A DNA stretch of 64,000 nt, from NCBI GenBank assembly GCA_023376005.1, contig CM042152.1:90124871-90188870 (forward strand). The letters are read 5' to 3'. Shown here piece after piece: positions 42,276 through 53,789 of this stretch. Below the pieces are notes generated by a model. The model saw nothing but the letters and a program-made list of their open reading frames with translations. It was not told the DNA's origin and made no database searches. The position numbers were made by a program, and so were the translations under genes. This stretch comes from Doryteuthis pealeii. Taxonomy: Eukaryota > Mollusca > Cephalopoda > Myopsida > Loliginidae. Each line of letters begins with the position of its first letter. The first letter of the stretch is position 1.

Positions 42276-42565
42276 TTAAGTCTACTGTTGGTTTGGATAA
42301 CAGCAGCCAAGTACAACTTAAGCAGTGTCCAAGACAGTTGGTATATATACAGAAATCAAGAATGATCCATTCATGAATATGGGTGATTTGGATGATTCCA
42401 TTCCTTGAGTTCTGATTGGCTGTTTGATTTGAATGACATTGTGGAGTCTTGTATATATCCTGTCATTCTGCAGTAGACTTTGTAACTATTCGTGTGTGTA
42501 TTTGAGGTACACTCGTTTGTTGCCTTGTCTTCCCAGTTCGACGGTAATTGGAACTTTAATTATTC

Positions 42566-42570
<5 letters not shown>
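42276..42570 (-). mobile_element. LTR-like repeat E copy
   Basis: From AAGTCTACTGTTGGTTTGGA to GGAACTTTAATTATTCTTCA. Its right end abuts a TA run (42570-42620). The TATA-like word has become TATATATCCTG. Confidence 0.7.

Positions 42571-42622
<52 letters not shown>
42570..42622. repeat. (TA)n microsatellite
   Basis: TA run immediately at the end of repeat E. Confidence 0.95.
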
Positions 42623-43550
42623 AACGAAAACGAAGACGAACAAAAACAGCAACATCAACAATGCAACAAACAAACAAACAAACAAAATAAACAAAAACAA
42701 AACAAAAACTCCAAGCGACTCATACAGCTTAATTAAAATATCAATCAAAAGATGATGATGATATATATATATGATATAATTTGCTCTATTTATAAGTAAA
42801 GATATTGCATATCGTGCAATGGAAGAACAATTTTCCGTGATGAAACAAAGAGAAAGATAAAAAAAATACATAAGAAAAAGGGAAAACGGAAGAAAAATCT
42901 TCCGGTGAAGAAACAAAGAGAAGATAAAGAAATATGTAAAATGGAAGTCTGTCCGTTATCAGATCAAAAAATAAAAAAAATGCATGGGCATATTTATTGT
43001 ATATAAAGTTTAGTGGATTTCGAAGGGCAGTCAGTCCGTAATACACGTCTTTTATTCCTATTTCTAGTTGTTTGGTTATTTCTTTAACTCCTCTCTTGTC
43101 TGCCACACTCGTGGTTAACTCCATATTTCAAACCTTGGAGTACTGACGTTTCGTGTCTAGTTTCTTTATAAGTATGGACATTGAGTCAATGGCACCTGGT
43201 TACTGAAAATTTCTCACCAATGCGATCTTCTAACCAAATGGAGAATTAGATTCAACAGTTGATTTATATATACTGTGGTTTGATTAATTCATTAGTGGAC
43301 TGGATTTGATTGGTCAGTTTCTATGCGTAACATGAGGTTTAAACTGATATACAATTTAATTAGGCACAGTGTACTGTAATTGGTGTCCACTTGGTGATTG
43401 TCATGGATTGCATATATGGACAGCATATATAAATTAACTACTGAATCAAATTTGTTCTGTAGATCACATAGGCGAAAAACCAAGTGCTATGAACTCCATA
43501 TCCACATTACCATAACTTTATTATATACGACAATTATATACAAAGTATTA
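42623..43550. other. No recognisable gene
   Basis: A-rich then mixed sequence. The 112- and 118-codon minus frames (42560-43124) are F/L/I/Y-rich chance frames. Confidence 0.4.
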
Positions 43551-43554
43551 TATA

Positions 43555-43599
43555 TATATGACAAATATATACAAAGCATATAACAATTATATACAAAGC

Positions 43600-43641
<42 letters not shown>

Positions 43642-43700
43642 GCTTTGTATATAATTGTCGTATGCTTTGTATATATTTGTCATATATATATATGACAAAT
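43555..43700. repeat. AT palindrome around a (TA)n core
   Basis: TATATGACAAATATATACAA and AATTATATACAAAGCATTAT on the left are mirrored by ATAATGCTTTGTATATAATT and GTATATATTTGTCATATA on the right, around a TA run at 43600-43638. The word ACAAATATATACAAAGCAT recurs at 43694 and 44049. Confidence 0.8.
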
Positions 43701-43716
43701 ATATACAAAGCATTAT

Positions 43717-44003
43717 GGAGGCGCGTGGTCTTATGGTTAGAGTCGTAGGAAATGGACTTGTGAACGTGAGTTCAATTCCTGGACGAAGCTGTTGGAACTT
43801 CACATGGCGCTAATACCCTTGGGAAAGGTATGAATCCAATTCTCCCTCCAGCTATTGGTAAATAGCAGGGCAGACTGGACTCTTTAACCATGGCTAGGTA
43901 ACCAGTCTAGGAGAAGGAAAACTCTGAATTCAAACCTGTTAAACTCCGCTTAAGAAATTGACCTTGTGTCGCATCCTGCTCGTGCGGGGGTTGGTCAATA
44001 TAT
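43717..44003 (+). mobile_element. SINE family B, complete, 16-bp target duplication
   Basis: Starts GGAGGCGCGTGGTCTTATGG and ends GGTTGGTCAATATAT. It is flanked by identical ATATACAAAGCATTAT at 43701-43716 and 44004-44019. It inserted into the edge of the AT palindrome. Confidence 0.9.
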
Positions 44004-44059
44004 ATATACAAAGCATTATATATAATATTATATATATATATATATATATATGACAAATA

Positions 44060-45390
44060 TATACAAAGTATATTTAGGAAGCATTCTTATATATAAATAT
44101 ATTTGAAGAGTGCTTGGTTAAAAATCATAGACAAGGTTCTTTTTAGCAGTTTTTATTGAAGTCTTTTTCATTGTCTTATTTAATTTTGGTTTAATTCTAT
44201 ATAAAGAATTGTTAAAAATTTTCTTCTGAGTTGATTTTTGCATCATCATTGGCCATTTTTAAGTGTATATTCAAGATGTTATTTTTCTCCCTAAATTTCA
44301 GTATAAGCTTACAATATAGGTTTGCTACCTACTTCTGACCACCAGGCATCTAAGAATAATTATCATATCAAAATTATAGAAGGATGACTCACTTGGAAAA
44401 TAAGCATTGAAAGTTTTTGGACATAAACAGGAATTTTTGGCAATATATATTCTTTTTACACTAAAATTAAAATATAGAAATTACAATATTAGAATATAAA
44501 CACATTTGACTTTAAGGAAGAAGGTGAAGAATGAATCAGAATATAAGAGAATGTCTGCATCTCTCAAATCATCAACAAAAAAGTCTTCTCCAGCAAAGTT
44601 ATCTTTTGCAAAAACTTTGTGCACTTTTATCTTTATTGATATGTATTTCCTCCCCCCACCCCAGCCCTCGTCTCATCTTTTACCCAGCCTGTCGATATAT
44701 TGTAACAATTATTCCCTTGATATAACCATGACAACCACCTGTTCAAGATGGAGATAACATTTGAGATGGCTGCCTCTGTCTTCTCTCTCTTCTTTGTCAT
44801 TGAAGCAAAACTGGTGTGAAATGAAAAGAATGAATAAAAAAAAAGAAAGAACGCTGGAAAATTTGTCAATAGACAAAAACAGGAAGCGACAAATACACAG
44901 AGAAATTGAATAACATGACAAGGCAATATGTCGTGAAAAGAGAAAATAAAAAAGAGAGATAAAATGGTCGGTAACAAGATATTTCCTGTTCTTTGTTGGT
45001 GTTCGTTTTTTTAACCCCCAGTGATCTCCCTTTAGAGTTGTAAGTTAAAATGGACAATAAAATCCCTTGCTAAATCAGTTTTGTTCCTTTTCTCTTCACG
45101 CCTGCAAATCCATTTTTAAGAAATATGAACTTACAAGGATATTATCTTTTTGTTTCTTCCTTCAAATTAACTGTTTCACTAAATTTATTTCCTACCATTT
45201 CTCTTTTATTTTATTTTTTAACACCGTTTTTATTATCATTATTATTATCATTATGTTCTATTGTCAAGTATCAGCCATTACATAATCTTGATTTGCAAGA
45301 AGTATTCAAATATTTTTGTCTTTTTTCTTTCAAGATTGGTGATTAAATAGTTAATTAACCACGTATTTGGGCTGGTGTAGCTGTCGCCTT
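44060..45390. other. Long AT-rich stretch without a recognised gene
   Basis: Frames up to 114 codons (44506-45346) exist on both strands but overlap each other and show F/L/S bias. GAAGAA and CT-rich patches and an ATTATT run at 45225-45260 are the only structure I see. Confidence 0.45.
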
Positions 45391-45394
45391 AGAG

Positions 45395-45880
45395 TGTGTC
45401 TAATAGCTAGATATACTCAAACAGGGAAACAACTGCATAGGGTCTGATATCAAAGTGAACCCACAAGGCTAGGAGGGTGTAGCGTTTGTTTGTATTCGCC
45501 TGGTGGAGTTGTCTGCCCCTTTTAGTTTGATGATGCCCGCTAGGGCACCAGTATTTAAGCGCCGGTTTCAAACACTTTCGCTCTCTTTATAGTTTCAGCA
45601 ACTACGAGCCACATGGGATAGATTCTATCTAAACCCTCTCGTGGGGCTCCGCCCCCCTTACATTACTGTAAGTCCTCACAGCATGGACTATTCCTAGTCT
45701 CATGTCTGTGCCTTTTATTGTATATCTGTATCATTCATGAATGTGTCTATCTTTATTTGTGTACCTCTTTTTGTATGTACTCTTTACTATGAACGTTGTA
45801 CCACCTGTTATCCATGTGCTGTGTTCATTAAATGTTTGTCTATTAACCTTCGTCGGAGTTATTTGTATCCAAAGTATGTA
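45395..45880 (+). mobile_element. LTR-like repeat I, plus-oriented copy
   Basis: Best-ordered copy. AGTATTTAAGCGCCGG at 45550 is the TATA-like region, followed by ACTACGAGCCACATGGGATA, the GC hairpin GTGGGGCTCCGCCCCCCTTAC, then an AT-rich tail ending CTTCGTCGGAGTTATTTGTA. Frames of 74 codons on both strands inside it are chance. Confidence 0.6.
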
Positions 45881-46002
45881 TAACTTTGCATCAACGTTAC
45901 AAGGGCATTGTGGGAAGTCCAACAGATATCCCAAAGAAAAAAAAGGGACTTCCACCAGAATTTAGTCTTTAGTTAGTTCTTGGTACTGGTTACGGCACTC
46001 AG

Positions 46003-46092
46003 GTAAGTTTCTTTCCAATTTTCCTGTTGCTGGTATTTATTAAAACCCCTTTTTGTAAAATTATTAATCGTTTAAACCTCATTTTATTTCAG
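46003..46092 (+). other. Possible 90-nt intron downstream of the repeat I LTR
   Basis: CTCAG/GTAAGTTTC at 46002/46003 is a perfect donor consensus. CCTCATTTTATTTCAG/TATTT ends at 46092 with a polypyrimidine tract and acceptor. It lies about 450 bp downstream of the LTR TATA-like box in the sense direction. No coding sequence is attached, so a noncoding LTR-driven transcript is the only reading I can offer. Confidence 0.25.
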
Positions 46093-46267
46093 TATTTCAC
46101 GGTGTTTGGAAGTTCAATAACATTCAACATCAGTCGATCTTCGTGTCTTGATTTGCATCACCAGGAAATATTACCAAGGAGCTGCTACAGCTGGCTTTAA
46201 TCCACACGTCAACGCAGAGTCTATAAGTTTAAGTGTTGGACTTCAGCACACCTTATATAGCAAAATA

Positions 46268-46495
46268 CTAGATGTGGTAATTGCATTTCACTTAGCGCTA
46301 ATACCCTAGGGAAAGGTATGAATCATAATCTCACTCCAGCTATGGGTAAATAGTAGGGAGACTGGGCTCTTTAACCATGGTTAGGCAACCGGTCTAGGAG
46401 AAGGAAAACTCTGAATTCAAACTTGATAAACTCCGCTTAAGAAATTGACCTTGTGTCGCATCCTGCTCGTGCGGAGGGGTTGGTAAATATATATA
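46268..46495 (+). mobile_element. SINE family B, 5' truncated, 14-bp target duplication
   Basis: Lacks the tRNA head, starting near TTGCATTTCACTTAGCGC, and ends GGAGGGGTTGGTAAATA. Direct repeats TATATAGCAAAATA lie at 46254-46267 and 46496-46509. Five-prime truncation with a duplication fits LINE-type reverse transcription. Confidence 0.85.
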
Positions 46496-46509
46496 TATAT
46501 AGCAAAATA

Positions 46510-46960
46510 TTCCAACAGTAGTTTTGGCTAATAAGAAGAGAGCCCCTTGAGGTTGAATTCATAGCTGGAAATAACTGAGAGTCTTGAGTAACTGAAGATT
46601 TATATTAGCATAAAATCAGTTTTGAAGGAGGCACAGCATTTGAACACAGCATGTAAACCACTGGAAACTCAAGTGCTCCCCTCAAACTAATATGTGAATT
46701 CTTCCGAGTCGTGACCATGTTAGTGCTACTGTACATTTACAGAAAAAGGTAGATGGTGGATTAGATTTTTGGCAGTTCTGAGACCATTTCAACTCATAAA
46801 TAACATCAAAATAAGGAACTGCAAATATAGAATTTGAAGAATTTAACCACATCCTACTCCATCCATTATATCTAGTTTATTTATTATAATGTAAAAGATT
46901 CAAACATTGAATTATAAGGAATAGATTTTATTTATTTTATTAGTAATAATTGTTCTTTAT
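46510..46960. other. No recognisable gene
   Basis: No named repeat or conserved frame. Confidence 0.4.
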
Positions 46961-46964
46961 TCTA

Positions 46965-47728
46965 TGTATAGATAACTTTGGTAATTGTGATGCAAGCAGT
47001 GACATAGTTTTTGTTACAGACAAATAGAGACCTAATCTCCATTATTATTAGATTTCAATTTATTATCTAGATATATAAATTGATTATTTATATTATATCT
47101 ACATCTTATTATAATGGAGATTGTGGGTTTGTCTGTCTGTAACCGAAACTACACAAATCACAATTCCCTTTGTTATTTACACACATTCTCCATGATTTTA
47201 TTTAAACCTCAATTATTAGTAAAATTGTTTTACATCATTAAGACTGTTAACAATATCTACATAGTAATAACATGCAATTATATTTATATATTCAACGAAA
47301 TAGCGGTTTACAGTGTGAATGGGTAGGCTAATTTGCATATTGATCTTAAAAAATTTATTTTAATAAATATATGCTTAGTATTATTGATTTCTAATTGTTT
47401 GGTTTTATCTTAATAAATATGAGCAAAATTCTCGGGGATAAATCTTAACAGAAATCTATTAACATAAAGAAATAACTGTAATTTTATTCTTTTCTTCTTA
47501 TTTTAACTAAATAGTTAAATTAGGGAAATTTACCACTGAAAGACGGGAGTAAGGGAAAATGGTGGAACAGTTAGTTTCAAAGTTGTTCTATTTTCCGATT
47601 ATACCCCCTCTGTTCCAAATATTTTTATCTGAATTCTTATTCAGTTTCATTAGCCTTTCTAATTTAACATGATATTTTATTATATTAAAACTTAAATACT
47701 TGCACCCGAAGGTGCATATATTTGCTAG
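46965..47728 (+). mobile_element. Helitron-like (Helentron-like) repeat O
   Basis: The right part, 47107-47728, starts TTATTATAATGGAGATTG and ends with the hairpin TGCACC-CGAA-GGTGCA (47701-47716), then TATATTTG and CTAG (47725-47728). The inverted 5' sequence (CAAATAGAGACCTAATCTCC) at 46965-47065 faces it. A hairpin then CTRR marks a Helitron 3' end; the inverted subterminal repeat suggests the Helentron type. Confidence 0.6.
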
Positions 47729-47868
47729 TCTAGATAATAAATGTTATGCTTAAGTAATAGACATCAATAAATACCCCTTTTTGTGGTAGGAAGCTAGTGG
47801 TGTTCGTGTTGCATACCTTCCTGTAACTGGTACCCAGATGCTAAAAAGAGTTAACTTGTGAATGTGGA

Positions 47869-48168
47869 ATTTTTTAAATTTTTTTTTTTGACCAACCCCT
47901 CCGCACGAGCAGGATGCGACACAAGGTCAATTTCTTAAGGGGAGTTCAACAGGTTTGAATTCAGAGTTTTCTTTCTCCTAGACCGGTTGCCTAACCAAGG
48001 TAAAGAACCCAGTCTGCCCTACTATTTACCCATAGCTGGAGGGAGAGTAGGATTCATAACTTTCCCAAGGGTATTAGCACTAAGTGAAATAATTGCCACG
48101 TCCAGGATTTGAACTCGGGTCGATGAGTCCATTTCCCATGACTTTAACCATTACACCACGCACTTCCT
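47869..48168 (-). mobile_element. SINE family B, complete, 15-bp target duplication
   Basis: Reverse copy from the poly-T/tail side (GACCAACCCCTCCGCACGAG) to the tRNA-like head (TTTAACCATTACACCACGC). Flanks ACTTGTGAATGTGGA occur at 47854-47868 and 48169-48183. Confidence 0.9.
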
Positions 48169-48183
48169 ACTTGTGAATGTGGA

Positions 48184-48458
48184 TTTTTAGCAGCCAAAAA
48201 AGTGTTTAAAAAAAGGTTAATGGCATTAGTAGTTGAGAGGGGTGGGGTAACAATTTAGTATCCTTACTAGTTGTAAAATGAAGGGACAACATTTGAGCCA
48301 AAACTAAATATACTTTTTGTTAAAAAAATATACTTCTAAAATCTAAAGTCAGTCTAGATAATTTACAGCACAATGACATGTGTAGCACTCGGTGCGGGTC
48401 AAGCTCACAAACAATGATCAACATGCTTCTCTGCACAATAAGTAAAAAAAATTTAATA
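48184..48458. other. No recognisable gene
   Basis: Unclassified AT-rich DNA. Confidence 0.4.
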
Positions 48459-48459
48459 A

Positions 48460-48688
48460 CGGCTTAATGTCAGTATCAATCAGACAGCAAGAGAGAGAGA
48501 GTCTATCCCCTTTTCACAAGCGCTAGACCAAGGAGATTATTTCAGCATCTGAGGTGGGGCGCCACACCTACCATCAGCTCCTCACTTTAGCGCACAGATC
48601 CCTGCGCTACTCATACGCTGATTTGGTGAGGGCCGATATCGAACCAGGAACCTTGTGATTCCTAGCCGAATGCTCTACCAACTGATTC
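48460..48688 (-). mobile_element. SINE family A copy
   Basis: Reverse. GTCAGTATCAATCAGACAGC to GCCGAATGCTCTACCAACTGA. The outermost A-box bases are lost. Confidence 0.8.
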
Positions 48689-48721
48689 GTATTTATCAGT
48701 GAAGCTTTCTTGTTTCAATAA

Positions 48722-49143
48722 AACTAGAAGTGGCTACCCGGCATCGCCTCAGTAAAGGGGAGATTTTTTAAAAGTTAGTCTCGCAGATCCATTATTACTT
48801 ATCACAAGTTAGATCCTCACTGGATGCCCCCATAAAATCCCCACGTAAATGTATAACAATATAGTAAGAAATTTTTATTCAATAATTTACAGTTTAAAAA
48901 AAATAATATAAATCAGGCAATTAATTCAATCAATTAACATCATATTTCAATTACCTCCTGTTACTATACAAATTTTATTTTTAAATATCTTCCCAAATAT
49001 AAATAAAATCTATTATTTTTTATCAAAAAACAAGCCCTTGTGATATTTAATGTGTATATATATATTTACTTTGTCGTTAATTGTTTTATTTTCTAAGTTT
49101 CCTCCGGGCATACATATATACACAACTGCCCTTTATATATGTA
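48722..49143 (-). mobile_element. Helitron-like repeat N copy
   Basis: Minus-oriented, with its CTAG end at 48724-48727 and hairpin sequence GGCTACCCGGCATCGCCTC partly decayed. It includes the GGATCCATTATTACT block shared with the next copy and ends at the GGGCATACATATATACACAAC start region. Confidence 0.6.
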
Positions 49144-49650
49144 CTAGCAGTGGCTACCCGGCGTCACCTGGGTAAAGGGGGATTTTTTAAAAGTTAGTCC
49201 CGCGGATCCATTATTACTGAATCGTGAGTTGAATCCTCGTGGAATGCCCATTTAAATCCCTATGTAAAAAAATAGACCTTGCATTGATCCAGCTACTCCG
49301 AAAAAAAATGTTAATGTCTACTATATAAAATATTAAATAAAAAAAAATCCTCCATGCTGTTATCATTTAAATTTTATTTTTTAATTATCTTCACAAATAT
49401 AAATAAAATCTCTATTATTTTTTCTCAAAAACCAAGCCCTGGTGATATTTAATGTGTATATATATTTACTTTGTCGTTAATTGTTTTATCTTCGAAGTTT
49501 TCTTGGGACATACATATATACAGAACTGCCCTTTATATATGTATAGATTACATTCGGACATACATACACATAACTGCCTTTATATATGTATAGATTACAA
49601 TCAGACATACATACACACAACTTTATATATGTATAGATACAACATAACCA
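49144..49650 (-). mobile_element. Helitron-like repeat N, second tandem copy plus start-region repeats
   Basis: CTAG at 49144-49147, then the 7-bp hairpin TACCCGG/CCTGGGTA (with one G-U pair) at 49156-49173. The far end (49510-49650) has three short repeats of GACATACATACACA(T/C)AACT...TATATATGTATAGATTAC. Two full copies head-to-tail with no gap match the tandem habit of Helentron-type elements. Confidence 0.6.
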
Positions 49651-50215
49651 ATAGATCTGGTTGTTTACAAAACAGCATTCCTGTTTTTCCGTTTAGCATT
49701 TCCGAAAGATTCATTTGTGAAACAGGAGAAAATGAAAAACAAGATGTTAGTTGTGCATTGAGTGAGGATGCATAAATTGGATGACTATCTCGTCCCCATG
49801 GAGAGGCTACTTATGTAAGTGCAGACAAGAAAATGGGATACTTTATATCTGCGAGGGTCCCACGATGAAAGCAGAAGTGTTTTATTGCAGATAAAAATCA
49901 CACATTGGCAAAATCTGCGTGACGATGTTTCAATAACGTTTGATCAGTCTTAATCCAAAGATCATGAAACTGGAGAAAAGAGGAATTATCTTGAACAGCC
50001 CAAAGAATTTTTATTTGCATATAAAAACATTGAACGACTTTTGTTCTCGGACAAATGAGAAGACTCTTATCCAAATCGAATAATATACCAATGGTTTTTA
50101 TTGGATAATCATGTTTAAAACTGATTGCATGGGATAAATGGCACTAATGATTAATGGTAAAATGTTTTTCTTTTGTTTGCCAACATATTCAATAAGAATT
50201 CATTTTGGTAAAAGG
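49651..50215. other. Unclassified, no gene recognised
   Basis: Moderate-complexity sequence with no copy elsewhere in the window. The frame 49452-49775 starts in repeat N. Its C-terminal 40 residues have mixed composition but no domain I know. Confidence 0.3.
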
Positions 50216-50690
50216 AAACAACTTATTATTTGGATTATACGGACTTTTGTCCTCATCTTTATTGTTATCTGTACATTTTGTTTGCCAACATATTCAATAA
50301 GAATTCATTTTGGTAAAGGAAACAACTTACTTTTTGGATTATTTGGATTATACGGACTATTGTCTCATCTTTTTGTTATCTGTATATATTTTGGTCAATG
50401 TGCTCTCCTGCCTTCTTCGGTTATTTCTTGTCAGACTTAGGAACCTTTTCAAACTCAGGACCATTCTCTTCATAATCAGGAGTCTTCACGAAACTTGATT
50501 ATGACAACAAGGTTCCCGAGTTCAAAGACAAGGTTCCCGAGTCTGACAAGAAATACCTGAAGAAGGACAGAGTTCACATTGGGCGAAACGTTGTATAAAT
50601 GACAATAAAGATGAGGACAATAGTCTGAATAATTCAAATAATCCAAATTATCAAGCCTTATCTAAAAAATTCAGAGAATTTTTATTTTAT
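50160..50690. mobile_element. Foldback repeat G element, compact inverted pair
   Basis: The left arm (50220-50480, minus) and right arm (50500-50685, plus) face each other over a short centre. The right arm reads ACAAGAAATACCTGAAGAAGG...TGGGCGAAACGTTGTATAAATGACAATAAAG...TATCAAGCC. In the left arm TTTGTTTGCCAACATATTCA is duplicated (50174 and 50279). Confidence 0.7.
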
Positions 50691-51550
50691 TTTTGTGCAG
50701 ATTTATTTAAGGTGTCGATTTTACGAACTTCTCTGGTAGATTTTGATGCGTAGATTACAATGAGAGCACAGAAAGTGATCAATTTGAAAAATTGGTGGAG
50801 ATATAGGGCCCAAGCCCCACCACCCCACTGTTGAGAGTGCCTTAAAAAGTACATATTTTCGAGCAAATATTAGGTGTCAATTTTATTTTTTCTGCTAGTT
50901 ATCGATGCGTATGTAGTTTTAAAAAAATGGAGTAGTCTCCCTTGTCACATGGTTTGAGACCCCCCCCCACCATGTCAGGAGTCCATTTTTGTTATGTGAC
51001 GGGGGGAACCCCAAAATCTCTCCTTCTTTTAGAAAGAGGACAGACATAGTTACCGCTTCTCCTTAACGGTGCACATTTTTATTCCCCAATGATACCTGCA
51101 TTGGAAAAATGAGACCTATAAAGGTTATCCTTACTGTCCTTTTAATCTGGACTATTTGATTTATGAAGAGTATTTTGAAATCAATGATTTCTGAAAAAAA
51201 TTGCTTTGCTGTTATTAAATGAAGAGCAAATTGTCACATCAGATTGGATCATTTTAGATCCAAATAACAAGCCCTAACGGAATTCCACATTATCATGATG
51301 TTTGATATGATGAAATGAAGAGGCTGTTAATGATGTTGATGTGATCCTTGAGCAGAAAACACTTTTGTCAAGGTCAGTAAACAATGACATTCGTTCAAGA
51401 GATAAAAACACAGATACCAATGATAGAACTAATTATGCAACATAGTTTGAATTTACAATATTTCTCGCTTTTCCCAATTTGATTCTGAATACAGAATTGA
51501 ATGGTCTTATCACTTGTGATGAATTGATTATCAATATTGCATTGCTAAAT
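50691..51550. other. No recognisable gene
   Basis: Two GTGTCGATTTTA/GTGTCAATTTTATTTTTTC blocks (50712, 50873) form a loose direct repeat of about 160 bp, similar in style to the 9.5 kb repeat. The rest is unclassified. Confidence 0.4.
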
Positions 51551-51556
51551 GTGATA

Positions 51557-53682
51557 GTCGGCTTTGGCTGTAGTTAGAGACTCAGTGGACTGGTCAGTCT
51601 TGGCTGTAGCTAGAGATGCAGTGGACTGGTTCGCCTTTGGCTGTAGTTAGAGATGCAGTGCACTGGTCAGCTTTGGTTGTATTAGAAACCCAGTGGACTG
51701 GTCAGTCTTGGCTGTAGCTAGAGATGCAGTGGACTGGTTCGCCTTTGGCTGTAGTTAGAGATGCAGTGCACTGGTCAGCTTTGGTTGTATTTAGAAACCC
51801 AGTGGACTGGTCAGTCTTGGCTGTAGCTAGAGATGCAGTGGACTGGTTCGCTTGGCTGTAGTTAGAGATGCAGTGCACTGGTCAGCTTTGGCTGTATTTA
51901 GAAACCCAGTGGACTGGTCAGTCTTGGCTGTAGCTAGAGATGCAGTGGACTGGTTCACTTTGGCTGTAGTTATAGATGCAGTGCACTGGTCAGCTTTGGC
52001 TGTAGTTAGAGACTCAGTGGACTGGTCAGTCTTGGCTGTAGCTAGAGATGCAGTGGACTGGTTCGCTTTGGCTGTAGTTAGAGATGCAGTGCACTGGTCG
52101 GCTTTGGCTGTAGTTAGAGACTCAGTGGACTGGTCAGTCTTGGCTGTAGCTAGAGATGCAGTGGACTGGTTCGCCTTTGGCTGTAGTTAGAGATGCAGTG
52201 CACTGGTCAGCTTTGGTTGTATTTAGAAACCCAGTGGACTGGTCAGTCTTGGCTGTAGCTAGAGATGCAGTGGACTGGTTCGCTTTGGCTGTAGTTAGAG
52301 ATGCAGTGCACTGGTCAGCTTTGGCTGTAGTTAGAGACTCAGTGGACTGGTCAGTCTTGGCTGTAGCTAGAGATGCAGTGGACTGGTTCGCTTTGGCTGT
52401 AGTTAGAGATGCAGTGCACTGGTCAGCTTTGGCTGTATTTAGAGACTCAGTGGACTGGTCAGTCTTGGCTGTAGCTAGAGATGCAGTGGACTGGTTCGCT
52501 TTGGCTGTAGTTATAGATGCAGTGCACTGGTCAGCTTTGGCTGTAGTTAGAGACTCAGTGGACTGGTCAGTCTTGGCTGTAGCTAGAGATGCAGTGGACT
52601 GGTTCGCTTTGGCTGTAGTTAGAGATGCAGTGCACTGGTCAGCTTTGGCTGTATTAGAGACTCAGTGGACTGGTCAATCTTGGCTGTAGCTAGAGATGCA
52701 GTGGACTGGTTCGCTTTGGCTGTAGTTAGAGATGCATTGCACTGGTCAGCTTTGGCTGTATTTAGAGACCCAGTGGACTGGTCAGTCTTGGCTGTAGCTA
52801 GAGATGCAGTGGACTGGTTCGCTTTGGATGTAGTTAGAGATGCAGTGCACTGGTCAGCTTTGGCTATATTTAGAGACCCAGTGGACTGGTCAGTCTTGGC
52901 TGTAGCTAGAGATGCAGTGGACTGGTTCGCTTTGGCTGTAGTTAGAGATGCAGTGCACTGGTCATCTTTGGCTGTATTTAGAGACCCAGTGGGCTGGTCA
53001 GTCTTGGCTGTAGCTAGAGATGCAGTGGACTGGTTCGCTTTAGCTGTAGTTATAGATGCAGTGCACTGGTCAGCTTTGGCTGTATTTAGAGACCCAGTGG
53101 ACTGGTCAGTCTTGGCTGTAGCTAGAGATGCAGTGGACTGGTTCGCTTTGGCTGTATTTAGAGACCCAGTGGACTGGTCAGTCTTGGCTGTAGCTAGAGA
53201 TGCAGTGGACTGGTTCGCTTTGGCTGTAGTTAGAGATGCAGTGCACTGGTCAGCTTTGATTTAGAGACCCAGTGGGCTGGTCAGTCTTGGCTGTAGCTAG
53301 AGATGCAGTGGACTGGTTCGCTTTGGCTGTAGTTATAGATGCAGTGCACTGGTCAGCTTTGGCTGTATTTAGAGACCCAGTGGACTGGTCAGTCTTGGCT
53401 GTAGCTAGAGATGCAGTGGACTGGTTCGCTTTGGCTGTAGTTAGAGATGCAGTGCACTGGTCAGCTTTGGCTGTATTTAGAGACCCAGTGGACTGGTCAG
53501 TCTTGGCTGTAGCTAGAGATGCAGTGGACTGGTTCGCTTTGGCTGTAGTTAGAGATGCAGTGCACTGGTCAGCTTTGGCTGTATTTAGAGACCCAGTGGA
53601 CTGGTCAGTCTTGGCTGTAGCTAGATATGCAGTGCACTGGTCAGCTTTGGCTGTAGTTAAAGACCCAGTGGACTGGTCAGTG
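51557..53682 (+). repeat. 36-bp/108-bp higher-order minisatellite with open frame
   Basis: About 59 subunits of 36 bp in three recurring types (GCTTTGGCTGTAGTTAGAGA..., GCTTTGGCTGTATTTAGAGA..., GTCTTGGCTGTAGCTAGAGA...), ordered a-b-c to make 108-bp units. Because 36 is divisible by 3, one frame reads through long stretches as 12-residue repeats: ALAVVRDAVHWS, ALAVFRDPVDWS, VLAVARDAVDWF. Frameshifts (an extra C in CGCCTTTGG, a lost T in TATTAGA) split it into frames at 51852-52190, 52156-52689, 52665-53264 and 53272-53799. No start, promoter or flanking coding sequence is seen, so it is called a repeat. Confidence 0.9.
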
Positions 53683-53711
53683 TTTTTCTTCTTGTATGCC
53701 AGAAGATGTTC

Positions 53712-53766
53712 CCAAATTTCAATTCAGAGTTATCCTTCTCCTAGACTGATTGTCCAACAAAGGTAT
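53712..53766 (-). mobile_element. SINE family B fragment
   Basis: AATTTCAATTCAGAGTTATCC then TTCTCCTAGACTGATTGTCC matches the family B body only. Confidence 0.6.
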
Positions 53767-53789
53767 TTTTTTTACTCAGAATGTGAAAA

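Noticed and set aside
42560..43124. 112-118 codon hydrophobic minus frames
   Set aside because: F/I/Y/L-rich composition in AT-rich DNA next to a TA microsatellite; no domain.
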